A stretch of 64,000 nt of DNA from NCBI RefSeq assembly GCF_007845675.1, contig NZ_VOBR01000001.1, positions 62,001 to 126,000 on the forward strand, written 5' to 3'. The DNA comes from Lentzea tibetensis (lineage in GTDB: Bacteria > Actinomycetota > Actinomycetes > Mycobacteriales > Pseudonocardiaceae). A program made the translations under genes and the position numbers. This document shows, piece by piece, positions 1 through 7,926 of the stretch (its first letter is position 1; each line of letters begins with the position of its first letter). Under the pieces are notes generated by a model, which saw only the letters and a program-made list of their open reading frames with translations, was not told the DNA's origin and did no database searches.

Positions 1-855
1 GGCACGGACATCGGGCCGCTGGCGATGTGCTACCGCAAGGACCTGTTCGACAAGGCCGGTCTGCCGTCGGACCCGGAGGCGGTCAAGGCGCTCTTCGCCA
101 CGTGGGAGAGCTACTTCGCGGCCGGTGAGCAGTTCACCGCCCGCTCCGGTGGCGTCGCCTGGTTCGACAACGCCGCGCAGATCTTCAACGCCATGCACAA
201 CCAGCACGAGGTCGGCTACTTCGACAAGTCCGACAACCTGGTCGTCGAGACGAACCCGGACATCAGGAAGGACTGGGACGCCGTCACGTCGGCCGTCGCG
301 AAGGGGCAGTCCGCGAAGCTGGTCGCGTTCAGCCCCGAGTGGAACACCGGGTTCAAGACCGGCGCGTTCGCCACGAAGACGTGCCCGTCGTGGATGCTCG
401 GCGTGATCGAGAGCCAGGCGGGCCCGGAGAACAAGGGCAAGTGGGCCGTCACCGACGCGTTCCCGGACGGCGGCGGCAACTGGGGCGGCTCGTACCTGAC
501 CGTGCCGAGGCAGGGCAAGAACACGACCAAGGCCGCCGAGCTCGCCGCCTGGCTGACCGCGCCGGAACAGCAGATCAAGGCGTTCCAGGCCAAGGGCACG
601 TTCCCCAGCCAGGTCGACGCGCTGAAGTCGCCCGCGCTGCTGGAGCAGACGAACCCCTACTTCGGCGACGTGAAGGCGGGCGCGCTGTTCGCCGCGCAGG
701 CGGGGAAGGTCGCCGCCGCGCAGTACAAGGGCCCGGCCGACGGGCAGCTCCAGGAGAACGTGTTCAGCCCGGCGCTGCAGTCCGTCGAACAGGGCAAGAA
801 CGCCGGTGAGGCGTGGCTGACCGCGGTCGAGGGTGCCGAGAAGGCAGCCAAGTGA
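1..855 (+). CDS. Sugar ABC transporter substrate-binding protein (3' part)
   Basis: C-terminal 284 codons of an extracellular solute-binding protein of the carbohydrate family; the signal peptide and N-lobe lie outside the window, so the frame is open at base 1. Visible family features are the W-rich ligand-cleft region, a GGNWGGSYLTVP segment, and a C-terminal stretch of helices ending in EGAEKAAK. Its TGA overlaps the GTG of the first permease by 4 bp, so it is the first visible gene of an uptake operon that continues with two permeases, a GH1 beta-glucosidase and a LacI repressor. The neighbours suggest cellobiose or another beta-glucoside as ligand (CebE-like). That is inference from context, not from residues seen here. 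Confidence 0.85.
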   Translation, partial: GTDIGPLAMCYRKDLFDKAGLPSDPEAVKALFATWESYFAAGEQFTARSGGVAWFDNAAQIFNAMHNQHEVGYFDKSDNLVVETNPDIRKDWDAVTSAVAKGQSAKLVAFSPEWNTGFKTGAFATKTCPSWMLGVIESQAGPENKGKWAVTDAFPDGGGNWGGSYLTVPRQGKNTTKAAELAAWLTAPEQQIKAFQAKGTFPSQVDALKSPALLEQTNPYFGDVKAGALFAAQAGKVAAAQYKGPADGQLQENVFSPALQSVEQGKNAGEAWLTAVEGAEKAAK

Positions 856-1832
856 CCGTCGTGCTGACACCGGTGGACCGCGGGCGGGCGGAGGAGGCCC
901 GCCCGCGGCCCCCGCGACGGCATCGTCTGTCCGCATTGGACACGAAGGTGTCGCCGTACCTCTTCGTCGCGCCGTTCTTCGTCCTGTTCGCCGCGATCGG
1001 CCTGTTCCCGTTGCTGTACACGGCTTACGTGTCGCTGTTCGACTGGGAGCTCGGCGCGGACGACCCGGCGTTCATCGGCGTCGAGAACTACACGACGCTC
1101 GTCGGGGACGAGCAGTTCTGGAACGCGCTGTTCAACACGTTCAGCATCTTCGTGCTCTCCAGCGGACCGCAGATCATCATCGCCGTGCTGCTCGCGGCAC
1201 TGCTCAACGCGAACCTGCGCGCCCGCACCGCGTGGCGGATGGGCGTGCTGCTCCCCTACGTCGCCAGCCTCGTCGCGCTGACGATCATCTTCGGCACCCT
1301 GTTCGGGCCGCAGTACGGCCTGGTGAACGAGGTGCTCACCGCGGTCGGCATCGGGCCGGTCGACTGGCAGGCCGACACGTTCGGCAGCCACCTCGCCATC
1401 GCCTCCATGGTCAACTGGCGGTGGACCGGCTACAACGCGCTGATCGTGCTGGCGGCGATGCAGGCCATCCCGCGCGAGGTGCACGAGGCCGCACTCGTCG
1501 ACGGCGCGGGCGCGCTGCGGCGGTTCTTCAGCATCACGCTGCCGATGCTGCGTCCGACGATCATCTTCGTCGTGGTCACGTCGACCATCGGCGGTCTGCA
1601 GATCTTCACCGAGCCCAAGCTGTTCGACCCGTCCGGCGGCAGCGGCGGCGGCGCGGAGAACCAGTACCAGACGGTCGTGCTCTACCTGTACCAGTCCGCG
1701 TTCCAGAGCTTCGACCTCGGCTACGCCTCCGCGATCGCCTGGGTGCTGTTCCTCGTCGTGATCGTGATCGCGGGCCTCAACTTCCTGCTCACCAGGCGGC
1801 TCGCGTCGACGTCGTCGGAGGTGCGGCGATGA
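852..1832 (+). CDS. Carbohydrate ABC transporter permease (MalF-like)
   Basis: Inner-membrane permease, 326 aa from the GTG that overlaps the upstream stop (GTGA). An earlier ATG at 813 would lie deep inside the binding-protein gene and is not needed. A polar N-terminus of about 30 residues precedes about six hydrophobic segments; the first, after KVSPYLFVAPF, is typical of MalF/CebF-type permeases. The cytoplasmic EAA loop that docks on the ATPase is seen as EAALVDGAGALRRFF followed by ITLPMLRP. It pairs with the next gene to form the heterodimeric channel. No ATP-binding subunit is encoded nearby, as is usual for actinobacterial sugar importers that share an MsiK-type ATPase. Confidence 0.93.
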   Translation: MTVVLTPVDRGRAEEARPRPPRRHRLSALDTKVSPYLFVAPFFVLFAAIGLFPLLYTAYVSLFDWELGADDPAFIGVENYTTLVGDEQFWNALFNTFSIFVLSSGPQIIIAVLLAALLNANLRARTAWRMGVLLPYVASLVALTIIFGTLFGPQYGLVNEVLTAVGIGPVDWQADTFGSHLAIASMVNWRWTGYNALIVLAAMQAIPREVHEAALVDGAGALRRFFSITLPMLRPTIIFVVVTSTIGGLQIFTEPKLFDPSGGSGGGAENQYQTVVLYLYQSAFQSFDLGYASAIAWVLFLVVIVIAGLNFLLTRRLASTSSEVRR

Positions 1833-2644
1833 CCCGCAGGCCCTCGTTCACCGTCTACGGCCTGCTGGCCGCGTTCGTGCTCGGGTCGGCGTTCCCGTTC
1901 TACTGGTCGTTCCTGGTGGCCAGCCGGGACAACAGCGCGCTCACCGGCGACTTCACGCTGGTCCCCGGCGGCAACTTCCTGCGCAACGCGTCGCGGGTGG
2001 TCGACACCATCCCGTTCTGGAAGGCGCTGGGCAACAGCATCATCGTCTCCGGCACGGTCACGATCTCCGTGGTGCTGCTGTCGAGCCTCGCCGGGTTCGC
2101 CTTCGCCAAGCTGCGGTTCCGCGGCCGCGGCGCGCTGCTGCTGTTCGTGATCGCGACGCTCGCCGTGCCGACGCAGCTCGGCATCATCCCGCTGTACATG
2201 GCGATGGCGGAGTTCGGCTGGGCGGGCGAGCTCGAGGCCGTGATCGTGCCCAACCTGGTGACCGCGTTCGGGGTCTTCTGGATGCGCCAGTACCTCGTGG
2301 ACGCGGTGCCGGACGAGCTGGTCGAGGCCGCGCGGATGGACGGCTGCAGCCTGTGGCGGGTGTTCTGGCACGTCGGCCTGCCCGCCGCGCGGCCGGCAGC
2401 GGCCATGCTCGGTGTGTTCACGTTCATGCAGTCCTGGAACGACTTCCTGTGGCCACTGGTCGTGCTGAACGCCGACAACCCGACCATCCAGGTGGCGCTG
2501 GAGAAGCTGCAGAGCGGCTACTACGTCGACTACTCGCTCGTGCTCGCCGGGACCACGCTCGCCACGATCCCGGTGCTGCTCGTGTTCATCGTCCTCGGAC
2601 GGCAGATCGTCGCCGGGATCATGCAGGGTGCCGTGAAGGGGTGA
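1829..2644 (+). CDS. Carbohydrate ABC transporter permease (MalG-like)
   Basis: Second channel subunit, 271 aa, starting at an ATG that overlaps the previous stop (ATGA). It has about six membrane segments. The EAA-type ATPase-docking loop reads EAARMDGCSLWRVFWHV and is followed by GLPAARPA. The length and the motif near the middle of the protein fit the MalG/CebG side of these heterodimers. The stop again overlaps the next GTG by 4 bp, so permease and beta-glucosidase are translationally coupled. That arrangement supports import of a beta-linked disaccharide that is hydrolysed in the cytoplasm. Confidence 0.93.
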   Translation: MTRRPSFTVYGLLAAFVLGSAFPFYWSFLVASRDNSALTGDFTLVPGGNFLRNASRVVDTIPFWKALGNSIIVSGTVTISVVLLSSLAGFAFAKLRFRGRGALLLFVIATLAVPTQLGIIPLYMAMAEFGWAGELEAVIVPNLVTAFGVFWMRQYLVDAVPDELVEAARMDGCSLWRVFWHVGLPAARPAAAMLGVFTFMQSWNDFLWPLVVLNADNPTIQVALEKLQSGYYVDYSLVLAGTTLATIPVLLVFIVLGRQIVAGIMQGAVKG

Positions 2645-4011
2645 AGGTGGAGAGAATCGTTTTCCCGCAGGGTTTCCTCTGGGGAGCCGCGACCGCGGCG
2701 TTCCAGATCGAGGGAGCGACCACAGTGGACGGCCGAACGGACTCGATCTGGGACGCGTTCTGCCGGGTGCCCGGCGCGGTCGTCGGTGGCGACACCGGCG
2801 AACCGGCTGCCGACCACTACCGGCGGTTCGAGCAGGACGTGCGGATGATGGCCGACCTCGGGCTCAAGTCCTACCGGTTCTCCGTCGCGTGGCCGCGGGT
2901 GCGCCCGGACGGTGGCGCGGTGAACCAGGCCGGGCTCGACTTCTACCGGCGGCTGGTGGACACGTTGCTGGACAACGACATCCTGCCGTGGCCGACGCTC
3001 TACCACTGGGACCTGCCGCAGCGGCTCGAGGAAGCGGGTGGCTGGGCGGTGCGGGACACCGCGTACCGGTTCGCCGAGTACACCGCGTCGGTGGTGGCCG
3101 CGCTCGGCGACCGGGTTGGCACGTGGACCACGTTGAACGAGCCGTGGTGCTCGGCGTTCCTCGGCTACGCGGCGGGGATCCACGCGCCGGGCCGCACCGA
3201 TCCGGCTGCCGCTGCCGCTGCCGTGCACCACCTGCTGCTCGGGCACGGACTCGCGGTCGGGGTGATCCGCGAGCTGGTCCCGTCCGCGCAGGTGGGCATC
3301 ACGCTCAACATGTACCCGATCATCGCCGCCGACCCCGAGGCGTCGGACGTGGCGCGCAGGCTCGACGGTCTCCAGCAGCGGATCTTCCTCGACCCGCTGC
3401 TGCGCGGCTCCTACCCCGCCGACGTCGTGGCGGACCTGGCGCCGTACGGCTTCTCGGAGCACGTTCGCGACGGCGACCTGCGGGAGATCTCCGCGCCGAT
3501 CGACATGCTGGGCGTCAACTACTACACCGAGCACTACGTCAGCGCGTCGCCGAACGGGGCGGCCGGGCCCTCGCCGTGGGTGGGTGTCGAGCACGTGTCG
3601 TTCCCGCGACGCGACGCGCAGCGAACCGACATGGACTGGGAGGTGCGGCCGGACGGCCTGACGTCGGTGCTGCTGCGGCTGCACGAGGAGTACCCGCGGC
3701 TGCCGCTCTACATCACGGAGAACGGGGCGGCGTTCCGCGACGAGGTCTCGGGTCAGGGCGTCGAGGACGCGGACCGGACCTCCTACCTCGCGTCGCACCT
3801 TCGAGCGGCGCACGCGGCGATCGCGGCCGGTGTGGACCTGCGCGGCTACTTCTGCTGGTCGCTCATGGACAACTTCGAGTGGGCAGAGGGGTACGCGAAG
3901 CGGTTCGGCATCGTGCACGTGGACTACGAGACCCAGGTGCGGACGCCCAAGATGAGTGCCAGGTGGTTCGCGCGGGTGGCGCGGGACAACGCACTGGTCG
4001 CGGTGCCGTGA
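2641..4011 (+). CDS. bglC: GH1 family beta-glucosidase
   Basis: Cytoplasmic retaining beta-glucosidase of glycoside hydrolase family 1, 456 aa, the usual length. The start is the GTG overlapping the permease stop. The N-terminal FLWGAATAAFQIEGA signature is present. The acid/base Glu lies in TLNEPW (E167) and the nucleophile Glu in ITENG (E360). The substrate-binding YHWDLPQ and the C-terminal SLMDNFEWAEGY with GIVHVDY are also intact, so the enzyme should be active. There is no signal peptide, which agrees with hydrolysis after uptake by the upstream transporter. The symbol follows the Streptomyces cellobiose cluster and is given by analogy of context; another beta-glucoside is possible. Confidence 0.95.
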   Translation: MKVERIVFPQGFLWGAATAAFQIEGATTVDGRTDSIWDAFCRVPGAVVGGDTGEPAADHYRRFEQDVRMMADLGLKSYRFSVAWPRVRPDGGAVNQAGLDFYRRLVDTLLDNDILPWPTLYHWDLPQRLEEAGGWAVRDTAYRFAEYTASVVAALGDRVGTWTTLNEPWCSAFLGYAAGIHAPGRTDPAAAAAAVHHLLLGHGLAVGVIRELVPSAQVGITLNMYPIIAADPEASDVARRLDGLQQRIFLDPLLRGSYPADVVADLAPYGFSEHVRDGDLREISAPIDMLGVNYYTEHYVSASPNGAAGPSPWVGVEHVSFPRRDAQRTDMDWEVRPDGLTSVLLRLHEEYPRLPLYITENGAAFRDEVSGQGVEDADRTSYLASHLRAAHAAIAAGVDLRGYFCWSLMDNFEWAEGYAKRFGIVHVDYETQVRTPKMSARWFARVARDNALVAVP

Positions 4012-5018
4012 GCGGCAGGCGCCCCGGCCCGCGGATCGAGGAGGTCGCCCGCGTGGCCGGGGTGTCGAAGTCGACCGTCTCCCGAGTGATCAACGGCGAG
4101 CGGCACGTCAGCGCGCGGTCCCGCGACGCCGTCCACCGCGCGATCGCCGGCCTCGGCTACCGCCCGAACCACGCCGCTCAGACGCTCGCGGGCAGCAGGG
4201 CCAACGCGATCGCGCTCGTGGTGTCCGAGCACGGCAGCCGGGTGCTCAGCGACCCGTTCTTCGCCGGCGTGCTGCGCGGTGTGCACGCCGAGCTCGCCGG
4301 GCAGCGCACGCAGTTGCTGCTGATGATGACCAGCCAGACGGACAACGGCGACCTGGTGGCCTACCTCGGTGGCGGCCACGTCGACGGCGCGCTGGTGGTC
4401 AGCCTGCACGGCGAGGACCCGCTGCCGCGGATGCTGCGCGACACCGGACTGCCGCTGGTGGTGTGCGGCCGCCCGCTGGCGGGCGACTGCGTCCCGTTCG
4501 TCGACGCCGACAACTTCAACGGCGCGCTGCTCGCCGCCCGGCACCTGATCTCACTGGGCCGCACCAGGATCGCGACGATCGCGGGACCTGCGGACATGGC
4601 CGTCGGCGCGGACAGGTTGAGCGGCTGGCGGCGCGGCCTCTCCTCGGCGGGCATCGCCGCGGACCTGGTGGTGCACGGCGACTTCACGCCGGAGAGCGGC
4701 GCGGTCGCCATGGCGCAGCTGCTCGATCGCGCACCGGACGTCGACGCGGTGTTCGTTGCGGCGGACATCATGGCGCTGGGCGCGTTGCAGGTGCTGCACG
4801 CGCGCGGGCGGCGGATTCCCGGCGACGTCGCGGTCGTCGGGTTCGACGACTCCGCCCTGGCATCGACCGCGGTGCCTCCGCTGACGACCGTCCGGCAGGA
4901 CGTGGAGCAGCTCGGGCGCACGATGACGTGGCGCCTGCTGGCCGAGCTGGCAGGCGAGGACGGGCTGCCGCCGTCAGTGCTGCTGCCCACCTCACTCGTG
5001 CTCCGCTCCAGCGCCTGA
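4008..5018 (+). CDS. LacI family transcriptional regulator
   Basis: Sugar-responsive repressor, 336 aa, from a GTG overlapping the beta-glucosidase stop. The N-terminal helix-turn-helix and hinge (about residues 8-60) contain the canonical VARVAGVSKSTVSRVING and GYRPNHAAQTLA. A periplasmic-binding-like effector domain follows, with GFDDSALASTAVPPLTTV near the C-terminus. It is the last gene of the sugar operon and is probably its own regulator (CebR-like). The operator is expected upstream of the binding-protein gene, outside the window; I saw no LacI-type palindrome between the visible genes. Its last 27 bases overlap the convergent MBL gene. Confidence 0.93.
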   Translation: MSGRRPGPRIEEVARVAGVSKSTVSRVINGERHVSARSRDAVHRAIAGLGYRPNHAAQTLAGSRANAIALVVSEHGSRVLSDPFFAGVLRGVHAELAGQRTQLLLMMTSQTDNGDLVAYLGGGHVDGALVVSLHGEDPLPRMLRDTGLPLVVCGRPLAGDCVPFVDADNFNGALLAARHLISLGRTRIATIAGPADMAVGADRLSGWRRGLSSAGIAADLVVHGDFTPESGAVAMAQLLDRAPDVDAVFVAADIMALGALQVLHARGRRIPGDVAVVGFDDSALASTAVPPLTTVRQDVEQLGRTMTWRLLAELAGEDGLPPSVLLPTSLVLRSSA

Positions 5019-5930
5019 CAGGCTTGCGAACGGATCCGCGGGCTGCCACGCGACCGGCAGCACCACCTCGACGCCGTCGGCATCCGCCAGCGGCACCAGG
5101 TGCGCCATCGTGCGGTCGAGGTCGTCGACCAGGAACGGCAACGGGCGCAACGGCTTGTCCAGGGTCGTGAAGAAGTCGTCCCAGTGCACCAGCACGACCC
5201 GGCGTGCCCCGGTGGCGCGCACGACCTCGTCCCAGTAGGACTCGATGAACTCCGCGGGCTGCTTGCCGAGCATGCCGACACCGAGATAGACCACGTCGGC
5301 AAGCCGCCCGCGGAACATGCCCGGCCGGTAGTTGGCGCTGGCGTGCAGCAACACCGTCCCGCTTTCGTGCGAGATGAGGATCGAGTAGGCCGTGCCGGTC
5401 CGCCACGCCCCGCTCCTGGCAGGCGGGACGAGCGGCGCGTCGACCGTGCCGGGGTACCGGTCGCCGTGGCTGTGCACCGACTCGAGGAACGTCAGCTCGA
5501 AACCACCGTACGTCACGACGTCCCCGTCACCGACGACGCGCAACCGCTCCTCAGGCACGCCGAGCCCGCGTCCGATGTTCGCCGTGGACTCCGAACCGAC
5601 CAGCTCGGCTCCCGTCAGCCCGGCCCACACCGGTGCGTCCAGCGCGTGGTCGTAGTGCGAGTGGACGCACATCACCGCGGCGATGTCCGGTGCGCCGAGG
5701 CGTTCGAACGCACCGCGGACCGCGGCCTCGTCGGGCGCGATCTTTCCGAGGCCAGTGCGCAGCAGGCCTGGGCGGGTGACGAAACCGTCGCTGAGGATCG
5801 CGGTGTGCTCGTCGCGCAACAGGAGCGAGCTCGTGCCGAGGAACCAGGCGGTCACCTCGGCTCCGGCTGCGACGGGCTGCTGGTTCGCATGCAGGCCCGG
5901 CCTGCTGAACGGGAACTTCACAGCGCACAT
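4992..5930 (-). CDS. MBL-fold metallohydrolase
   Basis: 312-aa metallo-beta-lactamase-fold hydrolase. The dizinc motif is seen as HSHYDHALD (HxHxDH), preceded by AAVMCV. The N-terminal part (AWFLGTSSLLLRD) fits the beta-lactamase_2/UlaG-like subgroup, and a further His lies in VLVHWDDFF. The substrate cannot be told from sequence. The gene is convergent with and overlaps the LacI gene by 27 bp, and is divergent from the ribosomal protection gene. The start is the ATG at 5930; an in-frame GTG four codons later (VKFPF) is an alternative. No signal peptide is evident, so it is probably cytoplasmic. Confidence 0.85.
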   Translation of the reverse strand: MCAVKFPFSRPGLHANQQPVAAGAEVTAWFLGTSSLLLRDEHTAILSDGFVTRPGLLRTGLGKIAPDEAAVRGAFERLGAPDIAAVMCVHSHYDHALDAPVWAGLTGAELVGSESTANIGRGLGVPEERLRVVGDGDVVTYGGFELTFLESVHSHGDRYPGTVDAPLVPPARSGAWRTGTAYSILISHESGTVLLHASANYRPGMFRGRLADVVYLGVGMLGKQPAEFIESYWDEVVRATGARRVVLVHWDDFFTTLDKPLRPLPFLVDDLDRTMAHLVPLADADGVEVVLPVAWQPADPFASLSGAGAEHE

Positions 5931-6024
5931 CCCACCACGGGCCGCACGTCAATTCGGTCGGCCGTTCCGGCGCGCGCTGATAACGTTCCGCGGTTGGAAG
6001 GTGTTCGCGCGAAAGGAGAGCGGC

Positions 6025-6135
6025 GTGAGGTGCGCAGTCGAGTTCCCGAGTCATGTGGATCTCTCGACCGCACTGGAGCCGTTCGTCCATGCACCATCTG
6101 AACATCGGCATTCTCGCGCACATCGACGCCGGTAA
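6025..6135 (+). CDS. Possible leader peptide upstream of the ribosomal protection gene
   Basis: A 36-codon reading frame starting at GTG 6025, six bases after AAAGGAGAG, the best ribosome-binding site in this intergenic region. It ends at TAA 6135, so it overlaps the first 47 bases of the GTPase gene in another frame. The peptide ends with a basic, His/Arg-rich tail. Ribosomal protection genes such as tet(M) are known to be controlled through short leader ORFs, which is why this frame is listed. It could equally be a chance frame whose ribosome-binding site acts elsewhere. Confidence 0.35.
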   Translation: MRCAVEFPSHVDLSTALEPFVHAPSEHRHSRAHRRR

Positions 6136-7921
6136 GACCAGCCTCACCGAGCAGCTGCTGCACCACGCGGGCGTCATCGACCACGTGGGCCGGGTCGACA
6201 CCGGCGACACGCAGACCGACTCGATGGACCTGGAACGCAGGCGCGGCATCACCATCCGCTCCGCCGTCGTGTCGTTCGTCGTCGGCGACACCCGGATCAA
6301 CCTGATCGACACGCCCGGCCACCCCGACTTCATCTCCGAGGTCGAGCGCGCCCTGCGCGTGCTCGACGGCGTCGTCTTGGTCGTGTCCGCCGTGGAAGGC
6401 GTGCAGGCGCAGACCCGCGTGCTGATGCGCGCGCTCACCCGCCTACGCCTCCCGGTCGTGATCTTCGCGAACAAGATCGACCGCACCGGCGCCCGCGACA
6501 CCGGCCTGCTGACCGAGCTCACCGACCGGCTCGGCGTGGCGTGCGTGCCGATGTCGTCAGTCGACGCCATCGGCACGGCCGCCGCCCGCACCCGGCCCGC
6601 GACGTCGTGGCCCGCCGAGATCTTGGCCGAACACAGCGACACGTTCCTGTCGGCCTACCTCTCCGACCGTCCCGTACCCGCCGAGGACTACCGAGCGGAG
6701 CTGGTCCGCCAGACCCGGCTAGGCCTGGTCGCACCGGTGTACTTCGGCTCGGCGCGGACCGGTGAAGGCGTCGCCGAACTGGCCACCGGCCTCCCCGAAC
6801 TCCTCGCCACCACACCGGATCCGAGGCCCGAGCTGCGGGCGAGCGTGTTCAAGATCGAGCGCGGCCGGGCCCGCGAGAAGATCGCCTACGTCCGGGTGTT
6901 CTCCGGCTCCCTCGGCGCACGCGACCACGTGCAGGTGCACGGCGAGGTCACGTCCGAGGCGAAGGTGACCGCGGTGCGGGTGTTCGAGCACGGCGTGGAC
7001 ACAGTCGAAGCACGTGCGGAGACCGGCCAGATCGCGAAGGTCAGCGGCCTCAAGGACATCCGCATCGGCGACCACATCGGCGTCGCCGGCCGGGCCGACG
7101 CGGCGCACTTCCCGCCGCCCGGCCTGGAGACCGCGGTGCACCCGGCCAGCCCAGGCCTGTTCGCCGCTCTGCAGGAGCTGGCCGAGCAGGATCCCCTGAT
7201 CACCGTGCGGCAGGACGACCACACGATCACCGTCCGCCTCTACGGCGAGGTGCAGAAGGAGGTCATCCGCGACCTGCTCGCCGAACAGCACGGCCTCACC
7301 ATCGAGTTCGCCGACACGAGAACCATCTGCGTAGAACGCCCGACCGGCACCGGCACGTCGGTGTGGGAGATCGGCGACGGCCGCAACCCGCACTACGCGA
7401 CACTGGGTCTGCGCGTAGCACCCGGCACCGGCCTCACGTTCGCACTGGAAGTCGAACTCGGCTCACTACCCCTGGCCTTCCACAAGGCGATCGAGGAGAC
7501 CACGCACGCCGCACTCACACGCGGCCCGCTCGGCTGGGAGGTCGTCGACGTCGCGGTGACCGTGACGCACACCGGTTACCTCAGCCCGGTCAGCACCGCG
7601 GGCGACTTCCGCAAGGTCACCCCGCTGGCACTGCACGAGGCACTGCGGCGCGCGGGCACCGAGGTGCTCGAGCCGATCAGCCGCTTCGAGCTGGAACTGC
7701 CTGCCGACACCGTGCCAGCGACCCTGTCCCGCCTCGTCGAGCTGGGCGCCGTCGTCACCGAGTCCGCGATTCGCGGTGAACGGGCCGAGCTCGGCGGCAC
7801 CGTGCCGACCGGGCAGGTGCACCGGTTCGGGCTGCAGCTGCCCGGTCTGTCCCGCGGTGAAGGCCTGCTGACGACCGAGGTGAGCGGCTACCGACCGGTG
7901 CAGAGTGCACCGGGGGCGTGA
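6089..7921 (+). CDS. Tet(M)/Otr(A)-type ribosomal protection GTPase
   Basis: 610-aa translational GTPase of the tetracycline ribosomal-protection family, which are EF-G-like factors that dislodge tetracycline from the 30S A site. G motifs are complete: AHIDAGKTS (G1, residues 10-18), RRRGITI (G2), DTPGHPDF (G3), ANKID (G4, N128-D131). EF-G-like domains III-V follow, including GPLGWEVVDV and the LSPVS segment. It is somewhat shorter than Otr(A) or Tet(M) (about 640-660 aa). The start chosen is ATG 6089 (MHHLNIGILAHID), which aligns with Tet(M); a GGAG lies 10 bases upstream. ATG 6053 is in frame but lacks a ribosome-binding site. Such genes in actinomycetes are often resident or self-resistance genes; actual resistance is untested. 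Confidence 0.9.
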   Translation: MHHLNIGILAHIDAGKTSLTEQLLHHAGVIDHVGRVDTGDTQTDSMDLERRRGITIRSAVVSFVVGDTRINLIDTPGHPDFISEVERALRVLDGVVLVVSAVEGVQAQTRVLMRALTRLRLPVVIFANKIDRTGARDTGLLTELTDRLGVACVPMSSVDAIGTAAARTRPATSWPAEILAEHSDTFLSAYLSDRPVPAEDYRAELVRQTRLGLVAPVYFGSARTGEGVAELATGLPELLATTPDPRPELRASVFKIERGRAREKIAYVRVFSGSLGARDHVQVHGEVTSEAKVTAVRVFEHGVDTVEARAETGQIAKVSGLKDIRIGDHIGVAGRADAAHFPPPGLETAVHPASPGLFAALQELAEQDPLITVRQDDHTITVRLYGEVQKEVIRDLLAEQHGLTIEFADTRTICVERPTGTGTSVWEIGDGRNPHYATLGLRVAPGTGLTFALEVELGSLPLAFHKAIEETTHAALTRGPLGWEVVDVAVTVTHTGYLSPVSTAGDFRKVTPLALHEALRRAGTEVLEPISRFELELPADTVPATLSRLVELGAVVTESAIRGERAELGGTVPTGQVHRFGLQLPGLSRGEGLLTTEVSGYRPVQSAPGA

Positions 7922-7926
7922 ACACC

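Noticed and set aside
6053-6088. Start of the ribosomal protection protein at ATG 6053
   Set aside because: No ribosome-binding site, and the 12 extra residues do not align with Tet(M)-type proteins, which begin just before the G1 motif.
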